Of a DNA stretch of 64,000 nucleotides, positions 42,473-52,110 are shown one piece after another (position 1 is the first letter of the stretch; each line of letters opens with the position of its first letter). The notes beneath the pieces are model-generated. The model had not been told where the DNA came from and did not search any database. It saw only the letters and a program-made list of their open reading frames with translations. Source of the DNA: Pseudomonas sp. p1(2021b) (GTDB lineage Bacteria; Pseudomonadota; Gammaproteobacteria; Pseudomonadales; Pseudomonadaceae). The stretch lies in the NCBI RefSeq assembly GCF_020151015.1, contig NZ_CP083746.1:879001-943000 (forward strand), written 5' to 3'. A program made the translations under genes and the position numbers.

Positions 42473-45400
42473 TCAGGCGTGTACCGCCGTCCTGTGCGCC
42501 AGCAGTGTGTAGATGCATGGCAACACGAACAATGTGAACAAGGTCCCGATCGACATCCCCGTGGCGATCACCATGCCGATATCGAACCGGCTGACCGCCC
42601 CGGCCCCGGTGGCGAGAATCAGTGGCACCATGCCGAACACCATCGCTGCGGTGGTCATCAGCACCGGGCGCAGGCGAATGGCGGCTGCCTCTTCGATCGC
42701 TTCGCGCACGCCCAACCCCTTTTCCTCACGCAACTGGTTGGCGAACTCGACGATCAGGATGCCATGCTTACTGATCAGCCCGATCAGCGTCACCAGGCCC
42801 ACCTGGGTATAGATATTCATGCTGGAGACCCCCAGGAACAACGGCAATAGCGCGCCGCAGATCGACAAGGGCACGGTCACCAGGATCACCAGCGGGTCGC
42901 GGAAGCTTTCGAACTGCGCGGCCAGCACCAGGAAGATGATCGCCAGCGCCAGGCCGAAGGTGACCCACAAGGCGCTGCCCTCCTGCACGAACTGGCGCGC
43001 CGCGCCGGCATAGTCGAAGGAAAAGCCTTCCGGCGCTTCCTCGCGGGCGATCGCCTGCACCGTCTGCAGCGCCTCGCCGATGCTGACCAGCGGGAAGCCT
43101 TGGATGATCGCTGAGTTCAACTGCTGGAACTGGTTCAGCTGGCGCGGCCGGGCGCGGTCGCTGACGCTGATCAGGGTCGAGAGCGGCAGCAGTTGGCCCT
43201 GGTCGTTCTTCACGTAGTAGCTGTTCAGCCAGCCGGGGTTGTCCCGGTAGGGCCGCTCGACCTGGGCGATGACCTTGTAGCTGCGCCCTTCGAGGGTGAA
43301 GCGGTTGATTTCCCCTTCGCCCAGCAGCGTCGCCAGGGTGCCGCCCAGCTCGTCCATGGATACGCCCATCTGCGCGGCCTTGGCCCGGTCGATGTTCACC
43401 ACCACCTCCGGTTTGTCGAAGGCCAGGTCGATGTCCAGAAAGGCGAACTTGCCGGAGGCCTGGGCTCGCTCCTTGACCCGTTGGGCCACCTCCAGCAGCG
43501 TCGGATAGTCGCCGGCGGTGTTGATCACGAACTGGAACGGCAGGCCTTCGCCGGTACCGGGCAACGATGGCAGGTTGAAGCCGAAGATCTGCAGGCCGCC
43601 GATTTCCTCGAGTTTGGCCTGCACCAGCGGCAGCAGCTCCATCTGGGTGCGTTCGCGCTCGTTCCAGGGCTTCAGGAGAAAGCCGCCTATGCCGCTTTGC
43701 ACGCCGTTGAAGCCGTTGATCTGGAAGGACGAATAGTACTCGGGGAAGGTCTTGAACAGCGGTGTGAATTCATCGGTGTAGGCGTTGAGGTAGTCCAGGT
43801 TGGCTGTCTGCGGCGAATTGCTCATCATGAAGATCACGCCCTGGTCTTCGTCCGGCGCCAGTTCGTTGTGGGTGAACATCAACAGCACCGGGATCAGGCA
43901 CAGCACGAGCACGGCGAACACCAGCACCACCGGGCGACTGTCCAGGGTGCCGTGCAACAAGCGCTGGTAGCGAACCTTCAGCCCTTCGAACAGCACGTCC
44001 AGACGATGCGCCAGGCCGCTGGGGTTCTGCTCGTGGCGCAGCAGCAGGGCGCACATCATAGGCGACAGGGTCAGGGCGACGATGCCGGAAATGATCACGG
44101 CGCCCGCCAAGGTCAGGGCGAATTCCTTGAACAGCGCGCCGGTCAGGCCTTCGAGGAAGCCGATGGGTGCATACACGGCCGCCAAGGTGATGGTCATCGA
44201 CACCACCGGCATGGCGATTTCCCGTGCGCCTTCCAGGGCGGCCTCGAACGGTGTCTTGCCTTCCTCGATGTGCCGATGGATGTTCTCCACCACGACGATG
44301 GCGTCATCCACCACCAGGCCGATGGCCAGCACCATGGCCAGCAAGGTCAGCAGGTTCAGCGAATACCCCATCATCTGCATGAAGAACAGCACACCGATCA
44401 TCGACAGTGGAATGGTCACCACCGGAATCAGCACAGAGCGCAAGGCGCCCAGGAACAGGAACACCACCACGATCACGATCAGCACCGCCTCGCCGAGGGT
44501 CTTGATCACCTCGTCGATGGACGCCTGGATGAACAAGGTGGCGTCGTAGGCGATGGAGACCTTGAGGTTGGCGGGCAGCTCCGACTCCAGGGTGGGCATG
44601 ATGCGCCGCACTTCCTTGATCACTTCCAGCGGGTTGGCCGCCGGGGTGGCCTTGATGCCGATGTAGACCGAAGGCGTGCCGTCGAAGGAGCTGACCGTGT
44701 CGTAGTTTTCCGCGCCCATTTCCACCCGTGCCACGTCGCCCAGCAGCACGCGCCGGTCACCGGCGGTCTTGACCGGTAGCTTGGCGAAGGCCTCGGCGGA
44801 CTTCAGCTCGGTGGTGGCGTTGATGCTGGTGACCACATATTCGCCTTTGACCTCGCCTGCGGCAGAGAGGAAGTTGTAGCGGCGCACCGCATCGGTCACA
44901 TCGCTCGCGGCCAGGCCGAAGCCTGCCAGCTTCACCGGGTCGAGCCAGATGCGCATGGCGAACACCTGGTTGCCGAGGATCTCGGCCTCGGCCATGCCGG
45001 GCAGGGTGGCCAGCTTGGGCTGGATCACCCGCGACAGGTAGTCGGTGATCTGTGGATTGCTCATCTGCTGGCTGTAGAAGCTGATGTACATCAGGGCCGA
45101 GGCGTCGGCCGCTTCCTTGCTCAGTACGGGGTCTTCGGCGTCCTGGGGCAGCTTGTTGCGTACCTCGTTGGCCTTGGCCAGCAGTTGAGTGAACAGCCGG
45201 TCGGTGTCGGCGCCGATGCGTGCGTAGACGGAAATCACCGAGAAGTTCTGGCGGCTGACCGAGGTCATGTAGTCGATGCCGTCGGCGCTGGCCAGGCTCT
45301 GCTGCAACGGCTGGGTGATGTAGCCCTGGATGGTCTCGGCATTGGCGCCAGGGTAGGCGGTGGTCACCGTGATCAGCGCGTTTTCCATCTGCGGGTACTG

Positions 45401-45505
45401 GCGGATCTGCAACTTGCTCCAGGCCTGGAAGCCCAGCAGCAGGATCAACAGGCTGACCACGCTGGCCAGGACCGGGCGGCGGATGAACGGGTCGGTGAAC
45501 GCCAT
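42473..45505 (-). CDS. mexW: RND multidrug efflux permease, MexW-like
   Basis: A 1010-residue HAE1-type RND pump: twelve membrane segments with two large periplasmic loops. The N-terminus is FTDPFIRRPVLASVVS; the proton-relay aspartates are in IGLVVDDAIVVVEN of the fourth segment. It would pair with the adaptor encoded upstream and with an OprM-like channel from elsewhere, since none is encoded here. Gene order with the DUF1513/imelysin genes matches P. aeruginosa PA4375-PA4370, where PA4375 is MexW (memory), hence the name. ATG 45505 is chosen over the 22-codon longer frame. Confidence 0.85.
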   Translation of the reverse strand: MAFTDPFIRRPVLASVVSLLILLLGFQAWSKLQIRQYPQMENALITVTTAYPGANAETIQGYITQPLQQSLASADGIDYMTSVSRQNFSVISVYARIGADTDRLFTQLLAKANEVRNKLPQDAEDPVLSKEAADASALMYISFYSQQMSNPQITDYLSRVIQPKLATLPGMAEAEILGNQVFAMRIWLDPVKLAGFGLAASDVTDAVRRYNFLSAAGEVKGEYVVTSINATTELKSAEAFAKLPVKTAGDRRVLLGDVARVEMGAENYDTVSSFDGTPSVYIGIKATPAANPLEVIKEVRRIMPTLESELPANLKVSIAYDATLFIQASIDEVIKTLGEAVLIVIVVVFLFLGALRSVLIPVVTIPLSMIGVLFFMQMMGYSLNLLTLLAMVLAIGLVVDDAIVVVENIHRHIEEGKTPFEAALEGAREIAMPVVSMTITLAAVYAPIGFLEGLTGALFKEFALTLAGAVIISGIVALTLSPMMCALLLRHEQNPSGLAHRLDVLFEGLKVRYQRLLHGTLDSRPVVLVFAVLVLCLIPVLLMFTHNELAPDEDQGVIFMMSNSPQTANLDYLNAYTDEFTPLFKTFPEYYSSFQINGFNGVQSGIGGFLLKPWNERERTQMELLPLVQAKLEEIGGLQIFGFNLPSLPGTGEGLPFQFVINTAGDYPTLLEVAQRVKERAQASGKFAFLDIDLAFDKPEVVVNIDRAKAAQMGVSMDELGGTLATLLGEGEINRFTLEGRSYKVIAQVERPYRDNPGWLNSYYVKNDQGQLLPLSTLISVSDRARPRQLNQFQQLNSAIIQGFPLVSIGEALQTVQAIAREEAPEGFSFDYAGAARQFVQEGSALWVTFGLALAIIFLVLAAQFESFRDPLVILVTVPLSICGALLPLFLGVSSMNIYTQVGLVTLIGLISKHGILIVEFANQLREEKGLGVREAIEEAAAIRLRPVLMTTAAMVFGMVPLILATGAGAVSRFDIGMVIATGMSIGTLFTLFVLPCIYTLLAHRTAVHA

Positions 45506-45518
45506 GCCTGCCTCCTGC

Positions 45519-46670
45519 TCACTCGGCGCCGGCGGCGCCCTGGCCATCCTGCTCGAGCGCCTTGTCGGCACTGATACGGATGGCGGCGCCTGGGGTCAGC
45601 TTCAACTGGCCTGCACTCACCACCTGCTCGCCAGCCTTGAGCCCTTCGCTCACCACCACCAGGCCATCGCGGCGCTCGCCGGTCTTGACCGTGCGTTGCT
45701 CGGCGATCAGCTGCGGCTGGCCATCGGCGTTCTTTTCCACCTGGCCGTCCTTGCCTTTCTTCTGGGTCACGACATACACCGAGTTGCCGTAGAGGGTATA
45801 GGTGATGGCGCTCTCCGGGACCACCACCTGTGGCTGTGGGTTGGGCAGCAGCACCAGCAGGCTGGCGAACATGCCGGGCAGCAGCTTGCCGTCGGGGTTG
45901 GCCAGGGTCGCACGTACCAGCAGGTTGCGGGTGCTCTCGTCGACCTTGGGGTTGATGGCGCTGAGGCTGCCTGGGAAGGTCTGGCCCGGGTAGGCCGCCA
46001 CCTGTACCAGCACCTGCTGGCCGAGCGTCAGTTGCGGCAGGGCCTGTTCGGGCACGTTGAAGTCGACGTACAGGCTGGAAAGGTCCTGCAGGGTGGCGAT
46101 GACGGTGCCGCTGGGCAGGTAGTCGCCCACGTCGACCTGACGGATGCCGATGGTACCGCTGAAGGGGGCGCTGATGCTTTTCTTGGCAAGCGAAGCCTTC
46201 AATTGCTCGACGACCGCCTGATTGCGCCGGTACTGGGCCGTGAGGCGGTCGAACTCGCCACGGGAGATGGCCGAGTCGCCGACCAGTTGGCTGCCCCGGC
46301 CGAAGTCGACCTTGGCCAGGCCCAAGTCGGCCTGCGCGGTGCCCAGCAGGGCGGTCTCCTGGTCGTGATCCAGTTGCAGCAACAGCTGGCCGGCCTTGAC
46401 CTTCTGCCCGGACTCGAAGTGCAGCGACTTGACCGTGCCCGCCACCTCCAGGCTCAGGTCCACGCCCTGCAAGGCCGTGAGGCTGCCGACTGCGGGCAGG
46501 CGCTCCTGCCACTGGCGCTGTTCGGCCCACGCCGCAGCCACGCTCACCGGCGGTTTCGGGGCGGAGAACATCTGGACCTGCTGGTAGATCGAGAACGCCT
46601 TGATGCCACCCAGGGCCAGCACGATCAGCAGGACCACGGCCAACATGATCAGCATGCGGCGGCGCAGCAT
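45519..46670 (-). CDS. mexV: RND efflux periplasmic adaptor (membrane fusion protein), MexV-like
   Basis: A 383-residue adaptor with an N-terminal membrane anchor at about residues 6-26. A lipoyl half (GSLTALQGVDLSLEVAG), a coiled-coil hairpin (LTAQYRRNQAVVEQLKASLA), the second lipoyl half (KKSISAPFSGTIGIRQVDVG) and beta-barrel and proximal domains follow in standard order. No lipobox cysteine is present. ATG 46670 (MLRRRMLIML) has AAGGAAG upstream; the longer frame to 46829 is rejected. It is 13 nt before the permease gene, forming one operon. Confidence 0.88.
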   Translation of the reverse strand: MLRRRMLIMLAVVLLIVLALGGIKAFSIYQQVQMFSAPKPPVSVAAAWAEQRQWQERLPAVGSLTALQGVDLSLEVAGTVKSLHFESGQKVKAGQLLLQLDHDQETALLGTAQADLGLAKVDFGRGSQLVGDSAISRGEFDRLTAQYRRNQAVVEQLKASLAKKSISAPFSGTIGIRQVDVGDYLPSGTVIATLQDLSSLYVDFNVPEQALPQLTLGQQVLVQVAAYPGQTFPGSLSAINPKVDESTRNLLVRATLANPDGKLLPGMFASLLVLLPNPQPQVVVPESAITYTLYGNSVYVVTQKKGKDGQVEKNADGQPQLIAEQRTVKTGERRDGLVVVSEGLKAGEQVVSAGQLKLTPGAAIRISADKALEQDGQGAAGAE

Positions 46671-46807
46671 AGTTCCGCTTCCTTGGAAAAGGGTTGTTGT
46701 TCGTATGGCACGACAACGGGCGATCCTGCCCACGTGCGGATGAAGGAAGTATTGCCTGTTTTCTGGACGAGGGGGAAGGGCGGATCGGCTTGGCGGTCGG
46801 TTATTCC

Positions 46808-46830
46808 ATTGGGCTGCAAAGCAGCCCAAT
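46808..46830. repeat. Perfect palindrome after the DUF1513 gene
   Basis: ATTGGGCTGC and GCAGCCCAAT pair around AAA, three bases from the DUF1513 stop. It has no T tract; it may stabilise the 3' end or separate this operon from mexVW. Confidence 0.7.
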
Positions 46831-46833
46831 GGC

Positions 46834-47931
46834 TCAGACCAGGTGCAGGTGGTTGTCCCAGAACCCGGACGGCAGGTTCAACGGTTGGCCGACCAGCTCG
46901 GTCTTGCGGCAATCATAGTAGCGGCAACGCCCCTGGCCGGAAGTGACCACGAAGCCATCCTTGACCGCGCCCACGCCCGCACAATCGGGCATCGGTGCGT
47001 CCAGCTTCACGGCACCGTTGTCCAGGTCCCAGATGAACAGGCGGTTGGCCCGCGGGGCGGTCAGCGCGACCAGGCGCAGGTCGCTGTGGATGGCCACGCT
47101 GGCGGTGTACTGGGCCATCGACTGCAGTTGCCGCTCCGGCACCGGGAAGGCCTTGAACGGCTCGCCAGGGCGCTTGATCGCCAGCAGCTCGGCGGTTTCC
47201 TCGGCATCGCCCATGAACTGCTGGCAGGCGGCGATGGTGCCATCGCTGCCGATGGCCAGGTGGCGCACGCTGTTCATCTGCTGGGCCAGGGTCTCCTTGC
47301 TCAGCAAGGTACCGTCGCGGCGCATCAGCACCAGGCTTGGCTCCATGGCGTCGAGGTTCATCTCCACACGGCTTTCGGCCTCGGTGCGGATGCCACCGTT
47401 GGCCACCACCAGGGTTTCGCCGTCCGGCAGCCAGGCCACTTCGTGGGGGCCGATGCCGTGGGTGGAAATCTCGCCGCTGTGCACCAGGCGGTCACCCTCG
47501 AAGCGGTAGATGCCGAGCACGCCACGGCCGGGGTCGGTGGTGTCGTTCTCGGTGGCGTACAGCCACTCACCGCCCCTGTGGACCACCGCATGGCCATAGA
47601 AATGCCGGTTTGGCTGGGAGGCCACGGTCTGCAACAGGCGCCCGTCACGCAGGTCGACCAGGTAGCTTTCGGTGCCGGGGCGGCGGGCGACGAACAGGGC
47701 GATGGGCCGTTCAGGGTGGTGGATGATGGCGTGGCAACGCTGGGCGACCTGGGTGGCGAACACCTGGGTGCCGTCCAGGCGATAACCGACGGCATAATGC
47801 TTGCCATCGCCGTCATCGCGCGCCGAGAGCAGCAGCGGTTCGCTGCCCTTGCTACGCAGCAGGCTCCAGCCACCCAGGGTCAGGGCGCTGAGCAACACGC
47901 TACCGAGTTTGAGGGCCTGGCGTCGCAACAT
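46834..47931 (-). CDS. DUF1513 family exported protein
   Basis: A 365-residue protein with a basic N-terminus and hydrophobic stretch (LRRQALKLGSVLLSALTLGG), possibly a Tat-like signal or anchor, though there is no clean RRxFLK. The body repeats short beta-strand blocks such as VAWLPDGETLVVANGG, consistent with a beta-propeller. It has no assigned activity; in Pseudomonas it accompanies imelysin genes. It starts 2 nt after the second imelysin gene and ends the module. Confidence 0.82.
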   Translation of the reverse strand: MLRRQALKLGSVLLSALTLGGWSLLRSKGSEPLLLSARDDGDGKHYAVGYRLDGTQVFATQVAQRCHAIIHHPERPIALFVARRPGTESYLVDLRDGRLLQTVASQPNRHFYGHAVVHRGGEWLYATENDTTDPGRGVLGIYRFEGDRLVHSGEISTHGIGPHEVAWLPDGETLVVANGGIRTEAESRVEMNLDAMEPSLVLMRRDGTLLSKETLAQQMNSVRHLAIGSDGTIAACQQFMGDAEETAELLAIKRPGEPFKAFPVPERQLQSMAQYTASVAIHSDLRLVALTAPRANRLFIWDLDNGAVKLDAPMPDCAGVGAVKDGFVVTSGQGRCRYYDCRKTELVGQPLNLPSGFWDNHLHLV

Positions 47932-47933
47932 GA

Positions 47934-48998
47934 TCAGTCACCGTCGTTGGCATTGAAGCCCAGCTGGATGTTCAACGCCTTGGCCAGCTCGCCTTCGTGC
48001 AGGCGGTGGACGGCGTTGAGGCTGTCGTAGATTTTGTCCAAGGCCTGCTTGCCAGCGTCGTCGGCGAGCAGCTCGCCCAGGGTCTTCTGGTTGTCGGCCA
48101 GCAGTTTCAACGACGTGGCGTAGGCGGTGTCGATCTTCTCGGCCAGAGCGTTCTGGTCTTTGCCCAACAGGCCGCGCAGGCCCTGGTTGTCGACGCCTAC
48201 CCATACCGCCTGGGCGGCCTTGAGGCTGGCTTCCAGACTCTTGAGCGAGGAGCTGCTGCGCCAGGCTTCGGCCTGCAGCGGCTGCGCGATGCCTTTGCTC
48301 TGGCGACCCATGGGGGCACCGAGCTTCTTCTTCAGGGTGTCCAGGGCCGTGACCTGGGCACGCAGCAGGTCGGCGATCGCCTCGTGGGAGTCGGCGTAGC
48401 GCTGGTTGGGGAACTTGGTCATCTGCGAGAGCATGCCGTCGGTGCTGTTCCAGCCCTTGAGGATTTCCTCGGCCAGGGCTTTCTGGTGTTCGCCGATGGC
48501 CACCAGCAACGGGCAGTAGCGAGCTTTTTGTTCCGGGGTGGCAACATCCGGCTTGCTGTCGAACAGGATGTATTCGTAGGCCGACAGGCCACGCACCACC
48601 ACGCTAGCCTTGCCCAGTGCCGCGGCGTCGATCGGCTTGTCGCCGGCGACCAGTTGCTCGACCTGGCGGCCCACCAGGTTCTTCTTGTCCGGCCAGAACT
48701 GTACCTGCCAGGCGCGGTTGCCCTCGGCCAGCGGGCCTACCAGCAGCGGCTGGAGCTCGGCCCAGGCTTTCTGGGCATTGAGGAAGTCGGCGCGTGCCGC
48801 TTCCAGGGACGTCTTGCCTTCGCAGTAGGCCAGGGCGCTGCTGGCCAGCTGGCGGTCGGCTTCGACCCAGCGGCTGTAGGTCGGCAGGATCACCTGCTTG
48901 GCGATGGCCGCGGACGTCACGGCCTGTGGGTCTTGTGGCGAACAGGCACCGAGGGCGAGTGCGGCGAGGCTGGTGAACAACAGTTTGGGTCGGAACAT
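47934..48998 (-). CDS. Imelysin family lipoprotein (iron-linked), degenerate GxHxxE
   Basis: A 354-residue predicted lipoprotein with lipobox LGAC (Cys19). The body is an imelysin-type helical domain of two repeats. The metal-like GxHxxE motif of the family appears as GLSAYE, with Ser at the His position. This differs from the paralogue at 50722-52053, which keeps GYHAIE. It is the third gene of the module, starting 17 nt after the di-haem gene. The function of imelysins in iron uptake is suspected but not settled. Confidence 0.85.
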   Translation of the reverse strand: MFRPKLLFTSLAALALGACSPQDPQAVTSAAIAKQVILPTYSRWVEADRQLASSALAYCEGKTSLEAARADFLNAQKAWAELQPLLVGPLAEGNRAWQVQFWPDKKNLVGRQVEQLVAGDKPIDAAALGKASVVVRGLSAYEYILFDSKPDVATPEQKARYCPLLVAIGEHQKALAEEILKGWNSTDGMLSQMTKFPNQRYADSHEAIADLLRAQVTALDTLKKKLGAPMGRQSKGIAQPLQAEAWRSSSSLKSLEASLKAAQAVWVGVDNQGLRGLLGKDQNALAEKIDTAYATSLKLLADNQKTLGELLADDAGKQALDKIYDSLNAVHRLHEGELAKALNIQLGFNANDGD

Positions 48999-49015
48999 GC
49001 CCGGCTCCTTGCGCT

Positions 49016-50443
49016 TTAAAGTGAGTTCAGGAAGGCCAGCAACGCGGCGCGTTGCTCGGCATTGAAGGTCAGTACATGGTTGCGCGCCGCCTGGGCTTCG
49101 CCGCCGTGCCAGAGCACGGCCTCGAGCAGGTTGCGGGCACGGCCGTCATGGAGGAACTGGGAGTGGCCGCTGACCGTTTCGCTCAGGCCGATGCCCCAGA
49201 GCGGCGCGGTGCGCCAGTCCTGCCCGGAAGCCTTGAATTCGCTGCGCTCGTCGGCCAGGCCCGGGCCCATGTCGTGCAGCAGCAGGTCGCTGTAGGGGCG
49301 GATCACCTGGTTGGCCAGCTCCGGCTCCGGGGTGTCAGCGGCGGTGGTGAACTGCGGGGTATGGCAGCCCTGGCAGCCGGCCTGAAAGAACAGGGTCTTG
49401 CCGGCCAGTACCTGCGGTGCGCCGACGTCGCGTCGTGCCGGCACGCCCAGGTTGCGGGTGTAGAAGGTGACCAGGCGCAGGATGTTGTCGCTGACTTCCT
49501 TCTCGCCATCGGCCCCGTCGCCATTGGGCGCGGCCAGGCAGGCCGCCTGGGCCGGGGTGCAGTCGTCGAAGGGCAGCAGGGTGCTGGTCAGGCCCATGTC
49601 GCCGGAGAAGGCATGGACGTTCTGTTGGTTGACGTTGGGCTGGCCGGCCTTCCAGCCGAAACGGCCGAGCACGGCCTTGCCGGCCGCGTCGTCCCAGACC
49701 TGGTTGGCGCGGCCTCGGATACCATCGCCGTTACGGTCGTGCGGGTCGGCGTTGGCCAGGATCGCGGCTTCCGGGATGGCCTCGAGCAGGCCCAGGCCGA
49801 TCATTGGCGGGGCCACCCGCGCGGAGAACCGGGTGTCGGGGTGCATGGGCCCGTACCCGAGCTGGGTGATCTGCAGTTTCGGGCGGCGCAGTTCGACCTG
49901 GTGGCCGTCCTCGAAGGTGACCGTCTCGGTGGTGTATGTCACGCGCACCTTGCCTTCCGGCGCCACGCCCGGGATGGCCATGTCCTGTAGCTGGGTGCCG
50001 TAGACCGGCTCCGGGACCACGCCCAGGCGTTCGATTTCCTTCACATACTGCGGCTGGTCCGGGATCGACAGGCGCACCAGCATAGACACTGCATTGCTGG
50101 CATCGGGCTCGGGCGGGTGGCCACGGCCGTCGCGCACGTGGCAGTTCTGGCAGGCGTTGGTGTTGAACAGCGGGCCCAGGCCGTCACGGGCGGTGGTGGT
50201 GGACGGCGCGATGACCCAAGGATTGCGGAAGAAGCTGTTGCCGACACTGAAGTCCAGGCGCCGCTCTGGCGAAAGGTTGGCCGAGGGCAGGGAATAGGCG
50301 TTGCGGTCGCTGCGTTGTACCGTTGCCGTGCCGCCGGAAAGGGCTTCGCCGGGCTCGGCCTGGGTGAAACGCGGGGCGTCGTCACAGGCGGCCAGGGCAA
50401 GGGCCAGTAGTAAAGGAGAGGGTCGGAACAGCGACGCGGACAT
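49016..50443 (-). CDS. DUF1111 di-haem c-type cytochrome/thiol-oxidoreductase-like lipoprotein
   Basis: A 475-residue predicted lipoprotein (lipobox region LALAAC) with two haem c motifs, CQNCH near residue 98 and CQGCH near 358. The region resembles di-haem peroxidases and is labelled thiol oxidoreductase in databases. It is expected in the periplasm, taking or giving electrons beside the imelysins. ATG 50443. A promoter-like pair with a palindrome lies 63-92 nt upstream, and the preceding icmP gene ends in its own terminator. Confidence 0.85.
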   Translation of the reverse strand: MSASLFRPSPLLLALALAACDDAPRFTQAEPGEALSGGTATVQRSDRNAYSLPSANLSPERRLDFSVGNSFFRNPWVIAPSTTTARDGLGPLFNTNACQNCHVRDGRGHPPEPDASNAVSMLVRLSIPDQPQYVKEIERLGVVPEPVYGTQLQDMAIPGVAPEGKVRVTYTTETVTFEDGHQVELRRPKLQITQLGYGPMHPDTRFSARVAPPMIGLGLLEAIPEAAILANADPHDRNGDGIRGRANQVWDDAAGKAVLGRFGWKAGQPNVNQQNVHAFSGDMGLTSTLLPFDDCTPAQAACLAAPNGDGADGEKEVSDNILRLVTFYTRNLGVPARRDVGAPQVLAGKTLFFQAGCQGCHTPQFTTAADTPEPELANQVIRPYSDLLLHDMGPGLADERSEFKASGQDWRTAPLWGIGLSETVSGHSQFLHDGRARNLLEAVLWHGGEAQAARNHVLTFNAEQRAALLAFLNSL

Positions 50444-50505
50444 CGAGGATCCTGGCTATGGGCTAAAAAACCGGCGTGCAAGCTTAGCAGGGTGAAGAAG
50501 TTTGA

Positions 50506-50535
50506 ATAAGAGCAATTTGCAATTGCTGGATGAAA
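50506..50535 (-). promoter_or_regulatory. Candidate promoter and operator of the DUF1111-imelysin-DUF1513 genes
   Basis: On the minus strand TTTCAT (50535-50530) and TCTTAT (50511-50506) are 18 nt apart, and the perfect palindrome AGCAATT-TGC-AATTGCT (50511-50527) fills the spacer. The remaining 278-nt gap holds the icmP terminator and nothing else I can name. Confidence 0.45.
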
Positions 50536-50672
50536 TTCCTGTCACCCATCGAGTGGCTCACTGTGAGGGCTTCCAGGTGCATGCCTTGGGATTTTAAGGT
50601 GATGCACAGATCGAAACGCTGAACCTTTCACGACGAACACCTGGCAGCCCTGACACCTCCTCAAAACGCCCC

Positions 50673-50697
50673 AAAAAAAGGCGGCCGGAAGGCCGCC
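50673..50697 (-). terminator. Intrinsic terminator after icmP
   Basis: On the minus strand GGCGGCC and GGCCGCC pair around TTCC and run into seven T residues. It separates icmP from the DUF1111 gene. Confidence 0.92.
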
Positions 50698-50721
50698 TCT
50701 GTCGAACACGGACGTGTGGGA

Positions 50722-52053
50722 TCAGAACTCGTGATCCGCGGTGTCCGGGTTCAGGTTGGCGATACCCAGCTTGCCGGCGGCCTGCTCGATCGCGCCGGTC
50801 TGCTTGACCAGCGACGCGATGGCGTCGCGCACGACCTGGTTGCCGGCCGCGTTGTCGGCGGCGATCAGCTGGTCGTAGTGCTCGCCCTTGAGCGCGCGGT
50901 CGACCATGACCTGGATCTTGGCCTCGGTGGCTTCCAGGTCTGCCTTGAGGGTGGCGTCGGTGGCCGGGTCGACCTTGGCCACCAGCGAAGACAAGCTCGG
51001 GCCGGTCAACTTGGTGCCGTCGGTGCGGGTGTACTCGCCCAGGTAGACGTTACGGATACCCTTGGCGTCGTAGAAGTGCGAATAGTGGGTGTTGTCGCTG
51101 AAGCAGTCCTGTTCGTCTTCCGGCGAATTGGCCTCCAGGGAGACCTTCATGCGCTCGCCGGCCAGCTCGCCCAGAGACAGGCTGCCCATACCGAACAGCA
51201 TCTTGCGCAGGCCATCGGCCACAGGCTCGGCCTCGAGCTTGGCGCGGTAGTTGTCGGTGACGTTCGGTGCCCAGTTGCCGACCATTTCTTCCAAGTCCTG
51301 GACCAGCAGCTGGGTCACGGCCTTCAGGTAGGCGCGGCGACGCTCGTTGTGGCCACCGGTGGCGCCTTCGCCTTCCAGGTAGTCGGAAGCCGGGCGGTTG
51401 CCGGCGCCTGGGCCGGTACCGTTGAGGTCCTGGCCCCACAGCAGGAATTCGATGGCGTGGTAGCCGGTGGCGACGTTGGCCTCGGAACCCCCCAGCTCGT
51501 TCAGGCTGGCCAGCTTCTCAGGCGTGATGTCCTTGACGTCGACCTTCTCTTCGCCCACCTGGATCTCGGTGTTGGCGATGATGTTGGCGCTGGCCGCCGG
51601 GTTGCCCAGGGCGTGTTCGTAGCTCGTGTCGACGTAGTCGATCAGGCCTTCGTCCAGGGGCCATGCGTTCACCTGGCCTTCCCAGTCGTCGATGATGGTA
51701 TTGCCGAAGCGGAAGACTTCGCTCTGCAGATACGGTACGCGTGCAGCGGCCCAGGCTTCCTTGGCGGCTTTCAAGGTCTCGTCGTTGGGCTTGGCGAGGA
51801 ACGCATCGATCGCGCCCTGCAGGGCCTTGGCGGTGCTCAGCGAGTCGCTGTAGACGGCATGGACCATCTCGGCGTAATGCTTGACCACGGCCTTGCCGGC
51901 CGCTTCGTCGACAGCCCCCGGCGCCGCGGCGGTGGTGGCGGCAGGTGCAGGTGCTTGCGCTGCGGGCGCCTTTTCATCCTTGCTCTCGCCGCAACCGGCG
52001 AGGGCGATGGCGATGGCCAGCAGACTGGCGGAGGCCAGAGGCATTCGAATCAT
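50722..52053 (-). CDS. icmP: Imelysin family lipoprotein IcmP (peptidase M75-like)
   Basis: A 443-residue predicted lipoprotein: signal peptide with lipobox LAGC (Cys21), an Ala/Pro-rich linker to about residue 50, then the imelysin domain. The family motif is intact as GYHAIEFLLWGQD. The P. aeruginosa homologue by position, PA4370, was described as an insulin-cleaving metalloproteinase; later imelysin work points to iron. I chose ATG 52053 because it starts the signal peptide; the frame extends 42 codons upstream through the promoter. Confidence 0.88.
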   Translation of the reverse strand: MIRMPLASASLLAIAIALAGCGESKDEKAPAAQAPAPAATTAAAPGAVDEAAGKAVVKHYAEMVHAVYSDSLSTAKALQGAIDAFLAKPNDETLKAAKEAWAAARVPYLQSEVFRFGNTIIDDWEGQVNAWPLDEGLIDYVDTSYEHALGNPAASANIIANTEIQVGEEKVDVKDITPEKLASLNELGGSEANVATGYHAIEFLLWGQDLNGTGPGAGNRPASDYLEGEGATGGHNERRRAYLKAVTQLLVQDLEEMVGNWAPNVTDNYRAKLEAEPVADGLRKMLFGMGSLSLGELAGERMKVSLEANSPEDEQDCFSDNTHYSHFYDAKGIRNVYLGEYTRTDGTKLTGPSLSSLVAKVDPATDATLKADLEATEAKIQVMVDRALKGEHYDQLIAADNAAGNQVVRDAIASLVKQTGAIEQAAGKLGIANLNPDTADHEF

Positions 52054-52110
52054 TGTAGGTTTCCTGCGTCGTGGGGTTGGACACTGTGCTGTGGGATACG
52101 AAACCGCAAC

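Noticed and set aside
42131..42850. A 239-codon + strand frame crossing the nested repeats
   Set aside because: It runs through palindromic repeats and the antisense of the permease 3' end; no protein features.
43193..44779. A 528-codon + strand frame opposite the RND permease
   Set aside because: Antisense shadow rich in His/Gln with no recognisable fold.
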